A stretch of 39,525 nucleotides of DNA, from the IMG/VR virus record IMGVR_UViG_3300042294_004878, positions 1 through 39,525 of that record. One strand, 5' to 3'. The position numbers were made by a program, and so were the translations under genes. This DNA comes from a virus. Below are positions 23,356 through 32,819 of this stretch, piece after piece. How positions within the stretch are numbered: the first letter of the stretch is position 1; each line of letters begins with the position of its first letter. Under the pieces are notes generated by a model that had not been told where the DNA came from, ran no database searches, and saw nothing but the letters and a program-made list of their open reading frames with translations.

Positions 23356-25086
23356 TTATCCTGGGAATTCAGCTCCTGTAGGCATTAAAATGAAATCTAA
23401 CGAGATAAATTCAGCTGTACGTGTTGGTTGAATATAAATTTGACCTACTAATTGGTTTTGATCAATTACTGCTGGGCCGTTGTTTGTATCATCCATAACA
23501 ACTTTATAAGCGTATAATCCTTGTTTTTGTTGGATTCCTTCTAAGAATGGAGTTACTCTTGCGATAAATGAATTTCTAGTTGCAATTGTATTTTGTTCAA
23601 ACACTACTGTATCTGCAATTTGGCGAATATATGATTTCAATTCAATCATTAAACGACGTACGTTTACACGATCAAGAGCAGATTGTGATTTTTGTAATGT
23701 TTTCTGACCATATACTACAACACCTTGTTGAGGTAGTGTGGCGATAGGGTTAATATTATTGCTATACAACGTGTCACGATTACCTTGTGTCAATTTATAT
23801 TGAGCTTGAAGAACTGTGTTTAATCCACCGCGGTTTATACCTGCTGGAGCAAACCATGGAGCAGATACTCTATCGTTAAATGCATATACACCTGGGATTA
23901 CAGTTGAAGCTGGTACCCAAACATGTTTTCCTGTTGCTGGGTCAATGATACGAACCCAAGGCCAATATGCTGCGGCATATGAAGTATCACGGGTTTGAGC
24001 TTGTGTTACAACACCTTGTAGATTAGTATCAAATGTTGCTAAATCTACCACATACATACTATCACCTCTAGCAATTGTATTATTAATGATGTTAGTAACT
24101 TGTGCTGTATGAGTACCATTTAATAATCCTGGGGTAAATAAAAGATTAAATTGATATGCTTCAGGATTACCTAAAAGTGCAATCATATTATTATAATCAT
24201 TACCTACTAACCCTTGTGTATTAGATGAGTTTATAGTATCATAGAAATTAATAGCTGAAGAAGATAATATTGTTCCTGTAGCACCTGCAAAACATCCATC
24301 AAGTGAACCACTTCCAATAGCCGGAATAGAACCACTATATAGTGGGGAAGCAACAGCACCGTTAGCATTTAAGTAATTAGGTGTAGTATAATTTACTTCT
24401 TTTACACGAACATATTTGGACATATTTGGATAACTTCCAGATACTTCCATTTGATTTGTTTGTGAATTGTATTGTAGTTTTTGATCTCCAATTACAGCGG
24501 CAACATAACGAGTTGAATTTGGATCTAAATTTACATTGTTCCAAGATTCTAAAATAACTTTATTATTTACGTTATCATTTCCACGTCTGATTAGTACATT
24601 AAATGTACCTGATCCTGTATTTGGATTTGTAATTTCCCAACGAATATTATTAACTGATCCAGAAATAAGAGTACTGTTGGTAGTTGAACCTGAATTGTTC
24701 ATAATAACACCTTCAGAAATAGTTTCTAGTACAAATGGTGATAAACCAGATGTAGGTCCAGCAGAACCTGTTGGAATAAGACTACTTGTTGCTGAAGTGT
24801 ATGAACCAGATGTCACACGAGCAACTATTAATGAAGTTCCTCCATAATTAAAGTAATTGTAAGCAGCAATAGAAGTTAAGTAAGAATAAGAATTACCACC
24901 ACTAACAAATGTATCACCAAACATCATTACGAAATCTGAATAAGTGGTTACAAGTGTTGGTTTTTCAACAGGACCTTTAACTGTTGGGCCTATAATAGCA
25001 GCACCTGCTTGAACTGGTTGTCCAGTTAAGAATGTGTTGTCTATTTCGCTAATTGCTACTCCAGGAGAAGTTGTGAAATTTGCCAT
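23356..25086 (-). CDS. Tail sheath protein, gp18-like (second of two paralogues in transcription order)
   Basis: A 576-residue contractile sheath subunit. The N-terminus (FTTSPGVAISEIDN, then QPVQAGAAIIGPTVKG) and the C-terminal domain (LDRVNVRRLMIELKSYIRQI, FEQNTIATRNSFIARV, YIQPTRTAEFISLDF) are hallmarks of gp18-type sheaths. The middle (about 150-330) is a variable, Ser/Asn/Gly-rich surface domain. It shares long blocks with the 580-residue protein encoded just before it, so the two are tandem duplicates. T4 gp18 is 659 residues. It has its own late motif 12 bases upstream, and the tube gene follows. Confidence 0.93.
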   Translation of the reverse strand: MANFTTSPGVAISEIDNTFLTGQPVQAGAAIIGPTVKGPVEKPTLVTTYSDFVMMFGDTFVSGGNSYSYLTSIAAYNYFNYGGTSLIVARVTSGSYTSATSSLIPTGSAGPTSGLSPFVLETISEGVIMNNSGSTTNSTLISGSVNNIRWEITNPNTGSGTFNVLIRRGNDNVNNKVILESWNNVNLDPNSTRYVAAVIGDQKLQYNSQTNQMEVSGSYPNMSKYVRVKEVNYTTPNYLNANGAVASPLYSGSIPAIGSGSLDGCFAGATGTILSSSAINFYDTINSSNTQGLVGNDYNNMIALLGNPEAYQFNLLFTPGLLNGTHTAQVTNIINNTIARGDSMYVVDLATFDTNLQGVVTQAQTRDTSYAAAYWPWVRIIDPATGKHVWVPASTVIPGVYAFNDRVSAPWFAPAGINRGGLNTVLQAQYKLTQGNRDTLYSNNINPIATLPQQGVVVYGQKTLQKSQSALDRVNVRRLMIELKSYIRQIADTVVFEQNTIATRNSFIARVTPFLEGIQQKQGLYAYKVVMDDTNNGPAVIDQNQLVGQIYIQPTRTAEFISLDFILMPTGAEFPG

Positions 25087-25098
25087 TGTATTTTTTTA

Positions 25099-25108
25099 TT
25101 ATAAATAT
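25099..25108 (-). promoter_or_regulatory. Candidate late promoter, ATATTTATAA motif
   Basis: Reads GATATTTATAATAAAAAAAT on the transcribed strand, 12 bases before the second sheath ATG. Confidence 0.48.
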
Positions 25109-25132
25109 CTAAGATTCCCTTAAAATATGCTA

Positions 25133-26875
25133 TTAAGCAGGAAATGTTGCACCAGTAGGTAATATATTGAAATCAAGTACGATATATTCAACTGTTCTAG
25201 TAGGTTGTAGATAAATTTGACCTACCATTTGATTATTATCTACAACTGAAGGTGGGTTATTAGATTCATCCATTATAACTCTAAAAGCATTTAAACCTTG
25301 TTGTTGTTGAACAGATGCTAAATATGGGTTGATAATGGATAAGAAGTTATTTCTTGTAACAGCATTATTTTGTTCAAATACAAACGTATCAGCTACTTGA
25401 GAGATATAGTTTTTAAGTTCGATCAATAAACGACGTACATTAACGCGATCTAAAGAACTTGATTTTTTCTGTAATGTTTTTTGTCCAAATACTACTACAC
25501 CATTTGTTGGGAAAGTAGCAATTGGGTTTACATTTGATTGATATAATGTATCTCTATTACCTTGAGTTAATATACGTTCTACTTGAGTAGCAACAGGAAT
25601 TAATCCTCTATTAATACCAGCAGGTGCAAACCAAGGAGCAGCAACATTATCGTTAAATGCATATACTCCAGGAATCATAGTAGAAGCAGGTACCCAAACT
25701 TGATTTGCTGTGTTTGGGTCTATTGTTTTAACCCAAGGCCAATAAGTTGCAGCATATGAAGTATCATATCCTGAGGTATTTGTAAGTACTGAATTTATTG
25801 GGGTGTTGTATTTTGAGGAATCAAATACTACCATCATGTCACTTCTATTTTGAGCAACTGTGATCATAGAAGTAATTGCTCCAGGAGCTCCACCTGCTAT
25901 ATCAGACATTAATCCAGGAGCAATTAGTAAGTTATAGTTAAATGCATCCTTATTAGCTAATAATGAAATTGATTCAGTATAAGCATTTGCTGAAAGACCC
26001 TGAATGTTATCTCCTGAGGTTATACTTTCATAATATTTGTTAGCTCCACCGTAAAATAATTTACCAGTAGCGGCACCAAAAGAACCACTTGCATTAATTG
26101 GAATTGAACCAGTATATTGTGGTTTTGGATTTCCAACATTATCAAAATAATTTGGTGTTGGTTGGTTTACAGTTTTTACATAAACATAAGATGAATTATT
26201 TGCATAACTTCCTGAAGTTTGGATATAATATTCTCCATTATCGGATGCTACATTTTCAACTTGATTACCAATTATTTTTTCAATGTAATTTGGTGAATAT
26301 GGGTCAAGTGATAGTGGACCCCATGTTTCTACAATTGAAGGGAATACTGTACTATCATTTCCTTGACGAAGTAATAATGTAAATGTACCTGAGCTAGTAT
26401 TAGCGTTGGTAATTTGCCATCTAAAATTTTCTGAAGATCCACTTAATAATGTGCCTACTGCTCCAGAAGGGCCAGTACTGTTCATAATTTCACCTTTTGA
26501 AATAGTAGCCAATTCAAATGGGCTAGTATTATAAGGAGCACCAGCACCGTGTGCAGAAGCAGAAATAAATGATGAAGTAGCAGATGTAAATGATCCTGTT
26601 ACAACACGTGTAACTAAAAGAGATGGACCTCCATTATTGAAATAGTTATACGCTGCAATTGAAGTAAAATAAGTATAGGTGTTACTTCCACTTAGGAAAG
26701 TAGCACCAAACTTATTTAAATAATCACTGTATGAAGTTACTAGGGTAGGAATACCTACTTTACCTTTAACGGTTGGTCCAATGATAGCAGCACCTGCTTG
26801 TACAGGTTGTTGAGTGATAAATGATTGATCGTTCTCTATTGCTAATACACCAGGTGAGACAATTGTTTCTGCCAT
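25133..26875 (-). CDS. Tail sheath protein, gp18-like (first of two paralogues in transcription order)
   Basis: A 580-residue sheath paralogue. It keeps the same N-terminal (VSPGVLAIENDQSF, QPVQAGAAIIGPTVKG) and C-terminal (LDRVNVRRLLIELKNYISQV, YLQPTRTVEYIVLDF) blocks as its neighbour. Differences concentrate in the exposed central domain (about 90-330), where linkers and insertions differ. Both copies are intact, with no frameshift, so both are probably made. They may form a mixed sheath or serve different assembly states; sequence cannot say which. A late motif lies 18 bases upstream. Confidence 0.93.
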   Translation of the reverse strand: MAETIVSPGVLAIENDQSFITQQPVQAGAAIIGPTVKGKVGIPTLVTSYSDYLNKFGATFLSGSNTYTYFTSIAAYNYFNNGGPSLLVTRVVTGSFTSATSSFISASAHGAGAPYNTSPFELATISKGEIMNSTGPSGAVGTLLSGSSENFRWQITNANTSSGTFTLLLRQGNDSTVFPSIVETWGPLSLDPYSPNYIEKIIGNQVENVASDNGEYYIQTSGSYANNSSYVYVKTVNQPTPNYFDNVGNPKPQYTGSIPINASGSFGAATGKLFYGGANKYYESITSGDNIQGLSANAYTESISLLANKDAFNYNLLIAPGLMSDIAGGAPGAITSMITVAQNRSDMMVVFDSSKYNTPINSVLTNTSGYDTSYAATYWPWVKTIDPNTANQVWVPASTMIPGVYAFNDNVAAPWFAPAGINRGLIPVATQVERILTQGNRDTLYQSNVNPIATFPTNGVVVFGQKTLQKKSSSLDRVNVRRLLIELKNYISQVADTFVFEQNNAVTRNNFLSIINPYLASVQQQQGLNAFRVIMDESNNPPSVVDNNQMVGQIYLQPTRTVEYIVLDFNILPTGATFPA

Positions 26876-26893
26876 TGTAAATAAATTATTTTA

Positions 26894-26903
26894 TTATAAA
26901 TAT
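26894..26903 (-). promoter_or_regulatory. Candidate late promoter, ATATTTATAA motif
   Basis: Reads CATATTTATAATAAAAT on the transcribed strand, 18 bases before the first sheath ATG. Confidence 0.48.
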
Positions 26904-26921
26904 GGTGTATTTACAACTAGA

Positions 26922-27185
26922 TTACTCTGCAGCTGTAATTTCGCCTGTTTCTGGATCGATAGTACATTTACCGTAGGTATCGAATACATTTTTGGTAAAT
27001 TCTTTTTCTTGTTCGCCCAATTCTTCTAAAAATGTTTTAGCACTTTCGTGGCGTTTTTCTAGTTGAAGTTTAACTAGTTCAATTTCACCTAACTCACCAA
27101 TTAGAGCACGGGATTTTTGTTGGATTTCTTTAAGGGTTGCTTGTTCTTCTTCTGTTAAGAACTTTTTTTCTGAAACGATTGACAT
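26922..27185 (-). CDS. Small charged helical protein
   Basis: An 87-residue protein of unknown function. Residues 8-70 are almost wholly helical and charged (EEEQATLKEIQQKSRALIGE, then LQLEKRHESAKTFLEELGEQ), a likely coiled coil. A short beta-like end reads KCTIDPETGEITAAE, resembling the small helical proteins often found between phage structural genes. It lies between a terminator hairpin (27223-27241) and the first sheath gene. A scaffold or assembly role is possible; nothing more specific is visible. Confidence 0.7.
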   Translation of the reverse strand: MSIVSEKKFLTEEEQATLKEIQQKSRALIGELGEIELVKLQLEKRHESAKTFLEELGEQEKEFTKNVFDTYGKCTIDPETGEITAAE

Positions 27186-27222
27186 AAATTTAATTTATTA
27201 AGGTTTAACATATACTATATAA

Positions 27223-27241
27223 AGGCCCCTTTACGGGGCCT
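27223..27241 (-). terminator. Terminator hairpin between two small structural genes
   Basis: A perfect 7-bp GC-rich stem AGGCCCC/GGGGCCT with a 5-base loop, followed on the transcribed strand by TTATATAG. The T tract is weak in this direction and stronger on the plus strand (AATATTTTTT), so the structure could act both ways or as an RNA-stabilising 3' end. It lies about 30 bases after the stop of the 110-residue gene. Confidence 0.65.
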
Positions 27242-27269
27242 AATATTTTTTACAAAAATCTAAAATTAA

Positions 27270-27602
27270 TTAGATAACGTTGTAAATACAATCTGGTTGT
27301 TTTTCTTCCAAATCTGCTTTTACATATTGATCTAAAGATTCGATCAATGCAGAATATGGGTTTTCCAAAGATGAAGTTGGTAAAATATCCAAGTTCATGT
27401 TGTTGTAATAAAGGTTATCTACTGTGTAGTATCCTGGGTTCATTGGGCCAGGCATTGGTGTACTACCAGAAGTTACTAATACTACTTGTGCTTGCAAATT
27501 CAATACGTCACGGTAAGGAAGATTTGGGCACATTAAAATTTCCGGGTTAACGGCAAATGTACCGTTTGATAATCTAAAAGATCCTGTTACTTGTAAAGCC
27601 AT
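27270..27602 (-). CDS. Small structural-type hypothetical protein
   Basis: A 110-residue protein I cannot assign. It starts ALQVTGSFRLSNGTFAV and is beta-rich, with a Pro/Gly/Asn loop (TPMPGPMNPGYYTVDNLYYN) and an acidic helical end before CIYNVI. It has no signal peptide. It has its own late motif 20 bases upstream and a hairpin after its stop, so it seems to be transcribed as a single gene, which fits an abundant virion component. It follows the methyltransferase and opens the tail module. Confidence 0.7.
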   Translation of the reverse strand: MALQVTGSFRLSNGTFAVNPEILMCPNLPYRDVLNLQAQVVLVTSGSTPMPGPMNPGYYTVDNLYYNNMNLDILPTSSLENPYSALIESLDQYVKADLEEKQPDCIYNVI

Positions 27603-27622
27603 TTTTAAATATTTTTATTTGT

Positions 27623-27632
27623 TTATAAATAT
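27623..27632 (-). promoter_or_regulatory. Candidate late promoter, ATATTTATAA motif
   Basis: Reads ATATATTTATAAACAAAT on the transcribed strand, 20 bases before the 110-residue gene, in the 47-base gap after the methyltransferase stop. Confidence 0.48.
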
Positions 27633-27649
27633 ATGAGGGTTTGGGAAAA

Positions 27650-28213
27650 TTAAAAGTTTTGTACTGGAAGATAATATTTTTGGGAATTAAAATAAGTATT
27701 TTGAGGTGGATTAACTTCATATTCGATATAAGTTACATCAGTTAAATCAAATACATTTTGTTGAGCCGGTAAATTATTCCACCATGTAAATTTTGCTCCT
27801 GGTTTGATTAATTGGGGAACATATTGAATAAATTCTTGATAATGGATATCACCATAAGTATCAAAAAATATTCCATCATATGTTGATAATATATCTACAC
27901 AATCATACCAATCCGAAAATATTAAATTTACATTAGGTTTATCTGTGGCCCATTCTTGTGCACGAGCAAATATTTCAGGATGTATTTCTATAATAGTATG
28001 TGATGCAGGATTGAGTTGTTGGATATATGTTGATGAAATACCCATTCCAAAACCAACTTCTAATATATCACCTTGATTGTGACACACAATTTCTGCATGG
28101 GCTTGCATTAATGGTGCTTCCCAATCCATCATTACTTGTTCTACGTCAAACACTGCAATGCTTGATGAAAATGCAATTTGATGTGGCTCGAATACAAGTG
28201 TGGTGTTTTTCAT
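27650..28213 (-). CDS. SAM-dependent methyltransferase, guanidinoacetate/arginine methyltransferase-like
   Basis: A 187-residue class I methyltransferase. Motif I is ILEVGFGMG (50-58), the ribose-binding acid is Glu76 (IIEIHPE), and the post-II segment includes FSDWYD (99-104). VMMDWEAPLM (27-36) and YDGIFFDTYGD (112-122) align with the guanidine-binding segments of guanidinoacetate N-methyltransferase and fungal Rmt2 (VMERWETPYM and FDGILYDTY), where Glu and Asp hold the guanidino group. This suggests a guanidino or arginine substrate rather than DNA. The ATG shares one base with the TAA of the 228-residue fibre-module gene (TAATG), so the two are coupled. Substrates could be an arginine of a virion protein or a small metabolite. 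It is unusual among fibre genes. Confidence 0.8.
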   Translation of the reverse strand: MKNTTLVFEPHQIAFSSSIAVFDVEQVMMDWEAPLMQAHAEIVCHNQGDILEVGFGMGISSTYIQQLNPASHTIIEIHPEIFARAQEWATDKPNVNLIFSDWYDCVDILSTYDGIFFDTYGDIHYQEFIQYVPQLIKPGAKFTWWNNLPAQQNVFDLTDVTYIEYEVNPPQNTYFNSQKYYLPVQNF

Positions 28214-28899
28214 TATTGATATGTTATTTCTAATTCAGGTGTACCATTAATTGATATTACATATTGAGTATTTAATGATGGTGCTGTATCATTACGGTCT
28301 TGGTAAGTAAGTAAAGCCATACTATATACAGAAGGGTGTGTATTAGCAACAGTAATGGCGGCAGAACTTAAACCTAATTCATATAATCCAGTGTTGTTTA
28401 TAGTATCAGTAGCATATTCATCAAGATTTCCTTGTTGATATACTAAAGAATAATTTGCATTATTTAACGTTGGGAAATCAAATGTATTCCCGCCTAAATC
28501 CAAAACATATACTTCATTTGGTGTTGCACCTGTATCAATACCATTTACATTAAATTTTAATTTTGCACTTAATATTGTATATGCCGAATAACTACTTAAA
28601 TTAAATTGTAGATTAATTCTAGTATTAGTATAAGATGTACCTGTTCTTGCAGGATAAGCACCGCTGCTTAATGCTAAAAATGTTGTTGAATTATTAATCG
28701 AACTAAGTGCATTTACAACAGTAGTCCAACTAGTAGTACTTATCGCAGTATAATATCCATATTTTGTAGCACTCAATGTTGCCGTTTGGATAGGCGGTCC
28801 AGCTGATATTCCGTTTACTTTTGCAATGGATGCTTTAGTAATTCCATTTACTTTTGAAATAGAACTCCATGATACTCCGCTTAAGTTAACTATTGCCAT
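28213..28899 (-). CDS. Virion appendage protein, beta-sandwich type
   Basis: A 228-residue protein. The N-terminus has short repeats (SISKVNGITKASIAKVNGIS) that resemble the attachment segments of phage structural proteins. The remainder is beta-rich, with NTRINLQFNLSSYSAYTILS and AKLKFNVNG, resembling DNRLRE-type or carbohydrate-binding jelly rolls. There is no signal peptide. It lies one base after the 1302-residue fibre gene and overlaps the methyltransferase start. Probably an adhesin or fibre-associated protein; the ligand is unknown. Confidence 0.65.
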   Translation of the reverse strand: MAIVNLSGVSWSSISKVNGITKASIAKVNGISAGPPIQTATLSATKYGYYTAISTTSWTTVVNALSSINNSTTFLALSSGAYPARTGTSYTNTRINLQFNLSSYSAYTILSAKLKFNVNGIDTGATPNEVYVLDLGGNTFDFPTLNNANYSLVYQQGNLDEYATDTINNTGLYELGLSSAAITVANTHPSVYSMALLTYQDRNDTAPSLNTQYVISINGTPELEITYQ

Positions 28900-28900
28900 A

Positions 28901-31900
28901 TTATAACTCTATCCAAGTATTATCTGGTTGGAATCTAATGATAGCTGTATTTTGAGGGCTTGTTGCACTCCATACATTATGTCCAACTAATCGTACTATG
29001 TCTCCAGAAACTGCAGGTGCAACTTCAGTAACCTTACCTGCATTTGTACTTACATATAGTGGTGCACCAGGTGAAGCAGGAATAGAAATTTGATCATGAT
29101 TACTTTTTAATGCAATAATACCATCAATTAATACATCAACAGTCTCACCAATGCCTGATGTGGAATTTAATGCAATACCTAATAATGTAACTGATTTTGC
29201 GGCTACATCCGCATCTGCAATACCCCATTCTCCATCGGTAGTTAAAAATAATAATGTACCAACAGTAGAAATTGCCTCAGCACATAAACCATCTGAAATG
29301 ACTGTACCGTTGAAATAATTTGCTTGAGAAGATAACCATCCAGAAGTAGAATTTGATTTTATTCGCAACATGCTAGTTGTTGAGACTGCTCCGGAGTTTA
29401 TTTTATATGTCCCTACACCACCCACTCCAACTCGGGTATATGCTAATTCAGGTGCAAATTCGTAGCGATAATTACCGCTACTATCTTGTCCTGTAATACT
29501 ACCTTTAACGTTAGTAGAACCATTTACATCTAATGGAAAAGCAGGGCTGGTTGTGCCAATACCTACATTACCTGTAGATGCTTGTATACGCATTCTTTCA
29601 GTGCTACCTCCTGAAAAGAATCTTAAATGGTGTGTGCCTGTACCATCATACCCAATATACATTCCATCATTTAATGCACTTGAGTTTGAGTTGCGCATAA
29701 CTCTAAAATTAACATATACATCTGTATTGTCAATCATTCCATAATTTCTCATGAAATCTGTAGAGTTTAAGCTATCTAATGTATCAGCATTTCCTGCACT
29801 TGAAGCATAGCTAACACTTTGGTTAGCAATGTTACCTGAGTGAACAATTGATCTCCATGGGTTCAATGTACCCGTATCACCGTTTCGAGTTCTTAAGAAG
29901 AAACTATTACCATCTCCATATGAACCGTTGAGCCACATATCATATGATCCACCGGTACTAAATCTGGCAATAGGACCTGTTGTAGGAGCGTTTACAGCAT
30001 AAGTAAATCCTGTAGAGTTTGTTGCCATTGTATCGGCATTCAATGTAAACCCTTGATAATACATAAGATTATCAAAGTTTGCTCTTGGTGCATTAGATGA
30101 ATCCCATACAGTTGCATCAGTTCCACCTCCATAACTATTTTTACCAACATAAAGAGTACCGTTATTCCAACGAAATTGCCAACCATAAGCATTATTATGG
30201 AATCCTGTTGTATTAGAACCGGGGTCTATCATTAATGATACATTACCATTATTAGCCTCAAACTCAATACCACCCCAACCGTTTCTACTACCTACTATTT
30301 TCCAAGCACCATATGTTGCATCATTAGGGTAAATATGAGCATTGTTAGGTGATGCATACAAGCCATGATTTCCTGGGAGGAAAATCCAAGAATTAATAGA
30401 AGCATAGTTACTACTTCCTTGTGAAATAGTAAATCCATTAGCTAATCTATATGATGCTGCAGAAGCACCACCATTGATTTCTAATTTATATCCTGGGTTA
30501 GTAGTACCAATACCTACGTTACCACCACCGGTAATGGTCATTTTTGTAGATTGTGCAGCACCTGTTGCTCCATTATCAAAATATAGAGCACCTCCATCTT
30601 CTAACCTAAATACACCTACACCATTACTTGCATTATTTCTTTGAAGTGCAATAAATGGTTCTGCATTTGAAGTTGTTCTTAAGATTATACCATCTGAAGT
30701 AGATGCGTTAATTTGAAGTTTTGAAGATGGGTTAATAGTGCCAATACCTACATTTCCAGATGAAAGAAAATACGCTGTTGGAGCATTCCATCCGCCTATT
30801 GAAACGCCATTATATCCCTCAATATTAATCATACCAACAGATACGCCGCCTGACCAACTTCTTCCGAAAGAATGAATTACACCTGTCCAATCACTACCTT
30901 GATAGAATCTAATAGCATTGTATGATGTAGATGTTAATTGCATTTCAATACCACTTTGAGATTGACCAAAAGTGTAGAGTCCAGGTATATATAAACCCTG
31001 TGTGCTTGTTACACCACTTACATCAAGTTTATATCCAGGGCTAGTAGTGCCAATACCTACGTTACCATCATTAGTCATTACTAACTTAGTAGATAAGTTT
31101 GATGCACCACCAGCAGTCGTACCAGTACCTGTAGAAATATCTAATCTACCATCATTGAAATTTATTATGGCAGATTTATATGAACTGTATTTATTAACCC
31201 AACCTGAAGATTGGCTATATATGGTATTAAAAGCTATATAAGAATCATTAGCATCTCTAAATAATACTCCAAATGAACCAGCATTAAATGAATTATATGA
31301 TGAATTTGTTGCAGTATATGAACCGGCTCCTAATTGTAATATACTAGATGGACTAGTAGTACCAATACCTACATTACCACTACCATCAATAAGTAATCTA
31401 TACTCACTATCAGTTCTATTATAAACAAACCATTGATTTGAATTATTTGCCTGAACTTCCCATCGATCACCGCTGGCAGGTTTAAATTCAATACCTGCAG
31501 AATTGGCTGATGATCTTACTCTAAGTTGGGTGTAACTAGCATTAAGAATATCTAATCCAGTTCCACCGGAATCTAAAGATGGGCTAGTAGTACCAATACC
31601 TACGAGACCATTATTTCTTATAAAAAATCCAGTTCCTGCATTGGTATATGTAGCAAAAGAATAGTTTGTTCCTGAATTTGCTGATGTGTCTATATATACA
31701 CCATATGGGGATGTACCTGTATTTGTAAATGTAGCTATCCATTCATCGTTGGCTGCTCCTGTAACTACAAGTTTTCTTCCCGGGCTAGTTGTGCCAATAC
31801 CTACAGCACCCGCAAAATATGCGTTACCATTACCTCTAATTGAAGCAAATGAAGAACCTGCAGAATTAACTACATTTAATGCTATTTGACTTTCAACTGC

Positions 31901-32809
31901 AGACGTAGGCTCAATTGTAACCCAACCTATACTCGATTGATTTGTATTTACTAATACTTCTGCACCTTGTGTTCTTATAGCACCAACAACATGAAGTTTT
32001 TGTGTTGGGTTAGTAGTGCCAATACCTACGTTGCCTGCCGACGTGATGCGCATCTTTTGTGTTGCAGCAGTCCAAAAGTCCATGTTACCTGTGCCAGTAT
32101 AGATGTTTAATCCTCCGTCTCCGGCCCAGCTGGTGGTATTTTGGTTTCCTAACCAAATATAAGCATCTCTTGATCCTGCTATAAATTCTAACTGGGTGAT
32201 TTGGTCAGCAGAAGTACTAGAGTTTCTAAAAGTAGCCATTAAATTACTACCTTGTACATGAAATTTATGTGCTGGGTTAGTAGTACCAATACCTATGTTA
32301 CCTGATGTATCAATATATAATCTAGAATTTCCGTTGGTTTGTAAGCTTAAAGGAGTTGCATTGCTTGAACCTACAATCCCAACGTTTGAAGAAAGACCAG
32401 TATATAAATGATATGTACTAGAATTTTCAATAAATAACAATTGGTTACCTGAGCCATATATATGAAGTTTTTGACTAGGACTAGAAGTACCAACCCCAAC
32501 ATTACTTCCAGTTACAACCAATACATTTTGACCATATTGGCCCATTACTACAGTATTGTCTGCAAATGCTTCAATTACAGGTAAACCTGCAATAGTGTTA
32601 ACTGAAAATAATGAATTTGATAAATCATCAGATACAGAAAATAACGTACCGTTATTTCCATTAACGGTAAATAAATCGGTTCTACCAGTTGAACCCGAAC
32701 CCTGCAACGTGAGTGAACCAGATGCATCTTGGGCTAAAGTTTGTGTATAATTCAATGAGCTTGTAAAGCTCATCAAACTGGAACCGGGGGTGATTATAAT
32801 ATCTGCCAT
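28901..32809 (-). CDS. Long tail fibre with GIGTT(S/N)P repeats
   Basis: A 1302-residue fibre. After an N-terminal segment with FTVNGNNGTLFSVSDD, typical of phage fibres, about ten units follow, each with NVGIGTT(N/S)P then a short K(L/F)xV(x)G strand, separated by 60-110 residues of variable beta-rich sequence. A later section holds a NADTLDSLNSTDF motif after PWRSIVHSGNIA, common in phage fibre shafts. The C-terminus (about 1165-1302) changes to a compact domain with LLFLTTDGEWGIADADVAAK and APLYVSTNAGKVTEV, reminiscent of DUF2190-like trimeric barrels, in place of an S74 peptidase chaperone. It probably makes receptor contacts. Confidence 0.87.
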   Translation of the reverse strand: MADIIITPGSSLMSFTSSLNYTQTLAQDASGSLTLQGSGSTGRTDLFTVNGNNGTLFSVSDDLSNSLFSVNTIAGLPVIEAFADNTVVMGQYGQNVLVVTGSNVGVGTSSPSQKLHIYGSGNQLLFIENSSTYHLYTGLSSNVGIVGSSNATPLSLQTNGNSRLYIDTSGNIGIGTTNPAHKFHVQGSNLMATFRNSSTSADQITQLEFIAGSRDAYIWLGNQNTTSWAGDGGLNIYTGTGNMDFWTAATQKMRITSAGNVGIGTTNPTQKLHVVGAIRTQGAEVLVNTNQSSIGWVTIEPTSAVESQIALNVVNSAGSSFASIRGNGNAYFAGAVGIGTTSPGRKLVVTGAANDEWIATFTNTGTSPYGVYIDTSANSGTNYSFATYTNAGTGFFIRNNGLVGIGTTSPSLDSGGTGLDILNASYTQLRVRSSANSAGIEFKPASGDRWEVQANNSNQWFVYNRTDSEYRLLIDGSGNVGIGTTSPSSILQLGAGSYTATNSSYNSFNAGSFGVLFRDANDSYIAFNTIYSQSSGWVNKYSSYKSAIINFNDGRLDISTGTGTTAGGASNLSTKLVMTNDGNVGIGTTSPGYKLDVSGVTSTQGLYIPGLYTFGQSQSGIEMQLTSTSYNAIRFYQGSDWTGVIHSFGRSWSGGVSVGMINIEGYNGVSIGGWNAPTAYFLSSGNVGIGTINPSSKLQINASTSDGIILRTTSNAEPFIALQRNNASNGVGVFRLEDGGALYFDNGATGAAQSTKMTITGGGNVGIGTTNPGYKLEINGGASAASYRLANGFTISQGSSNYASINSWIFLPGNHGLYASPNNAHIYPNDATYGAWKIVGSRNGWGGIEFEANNGNVSLMIDPGSNTTGFHNNAYGWQFRWNNGTLYVGKNSYGGGTDATVWDSSNAPRANFDNLMYYQGFTLNADTMATNSTGFTYAVNAPTTGPIARFSTGGSYDMWLNGSYGDGNSFFLRTRNGDTGTLNPWRSIVHSGNIANQSVSYASSAGNADTLDSLNSTDFMRNYGMIDNTDVYVNFRVMRNSNSSALNDGMYIGYDGTGTHHLRFFSGGSTERMRIQASTGNVGIGTTSPAFPLDVNGSTNVKGSITGQDSSGNYRYEFAPELAYTRVGVGGVGTYKINSGAVSTTSMLRIKSNSTSGWLSSQANYFNGTVISDGLCAEAISTVGTLLFLTTDGEWGIADADVAAKSVTLLGIALNSTSGIGETVDVLIDGIIALKSNHDQISIPASPGAPLYVSTNAGKVTEVAPAVSGDIVRLVGHNVWSATSPQNTAIIRFQPDNTWIEL
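29540..32500 (-). repeat. Tandem-spaced GIGTT repeats in the 1302-residue fibre
   Basis: About ten copies of a short coding repeat (plus strand core ccaatacctac) spaced roughly 200-960 bases apart. The 15-mer agtgccaatacctac occurs unchanged at 30737, 31046 and 32015, and also in the other fibre gene. It encodes VGIGTT, but conservation extends to wobble positions. Confidence 0.85.
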
Positions 32810-32819
32810 TTAGTATATT

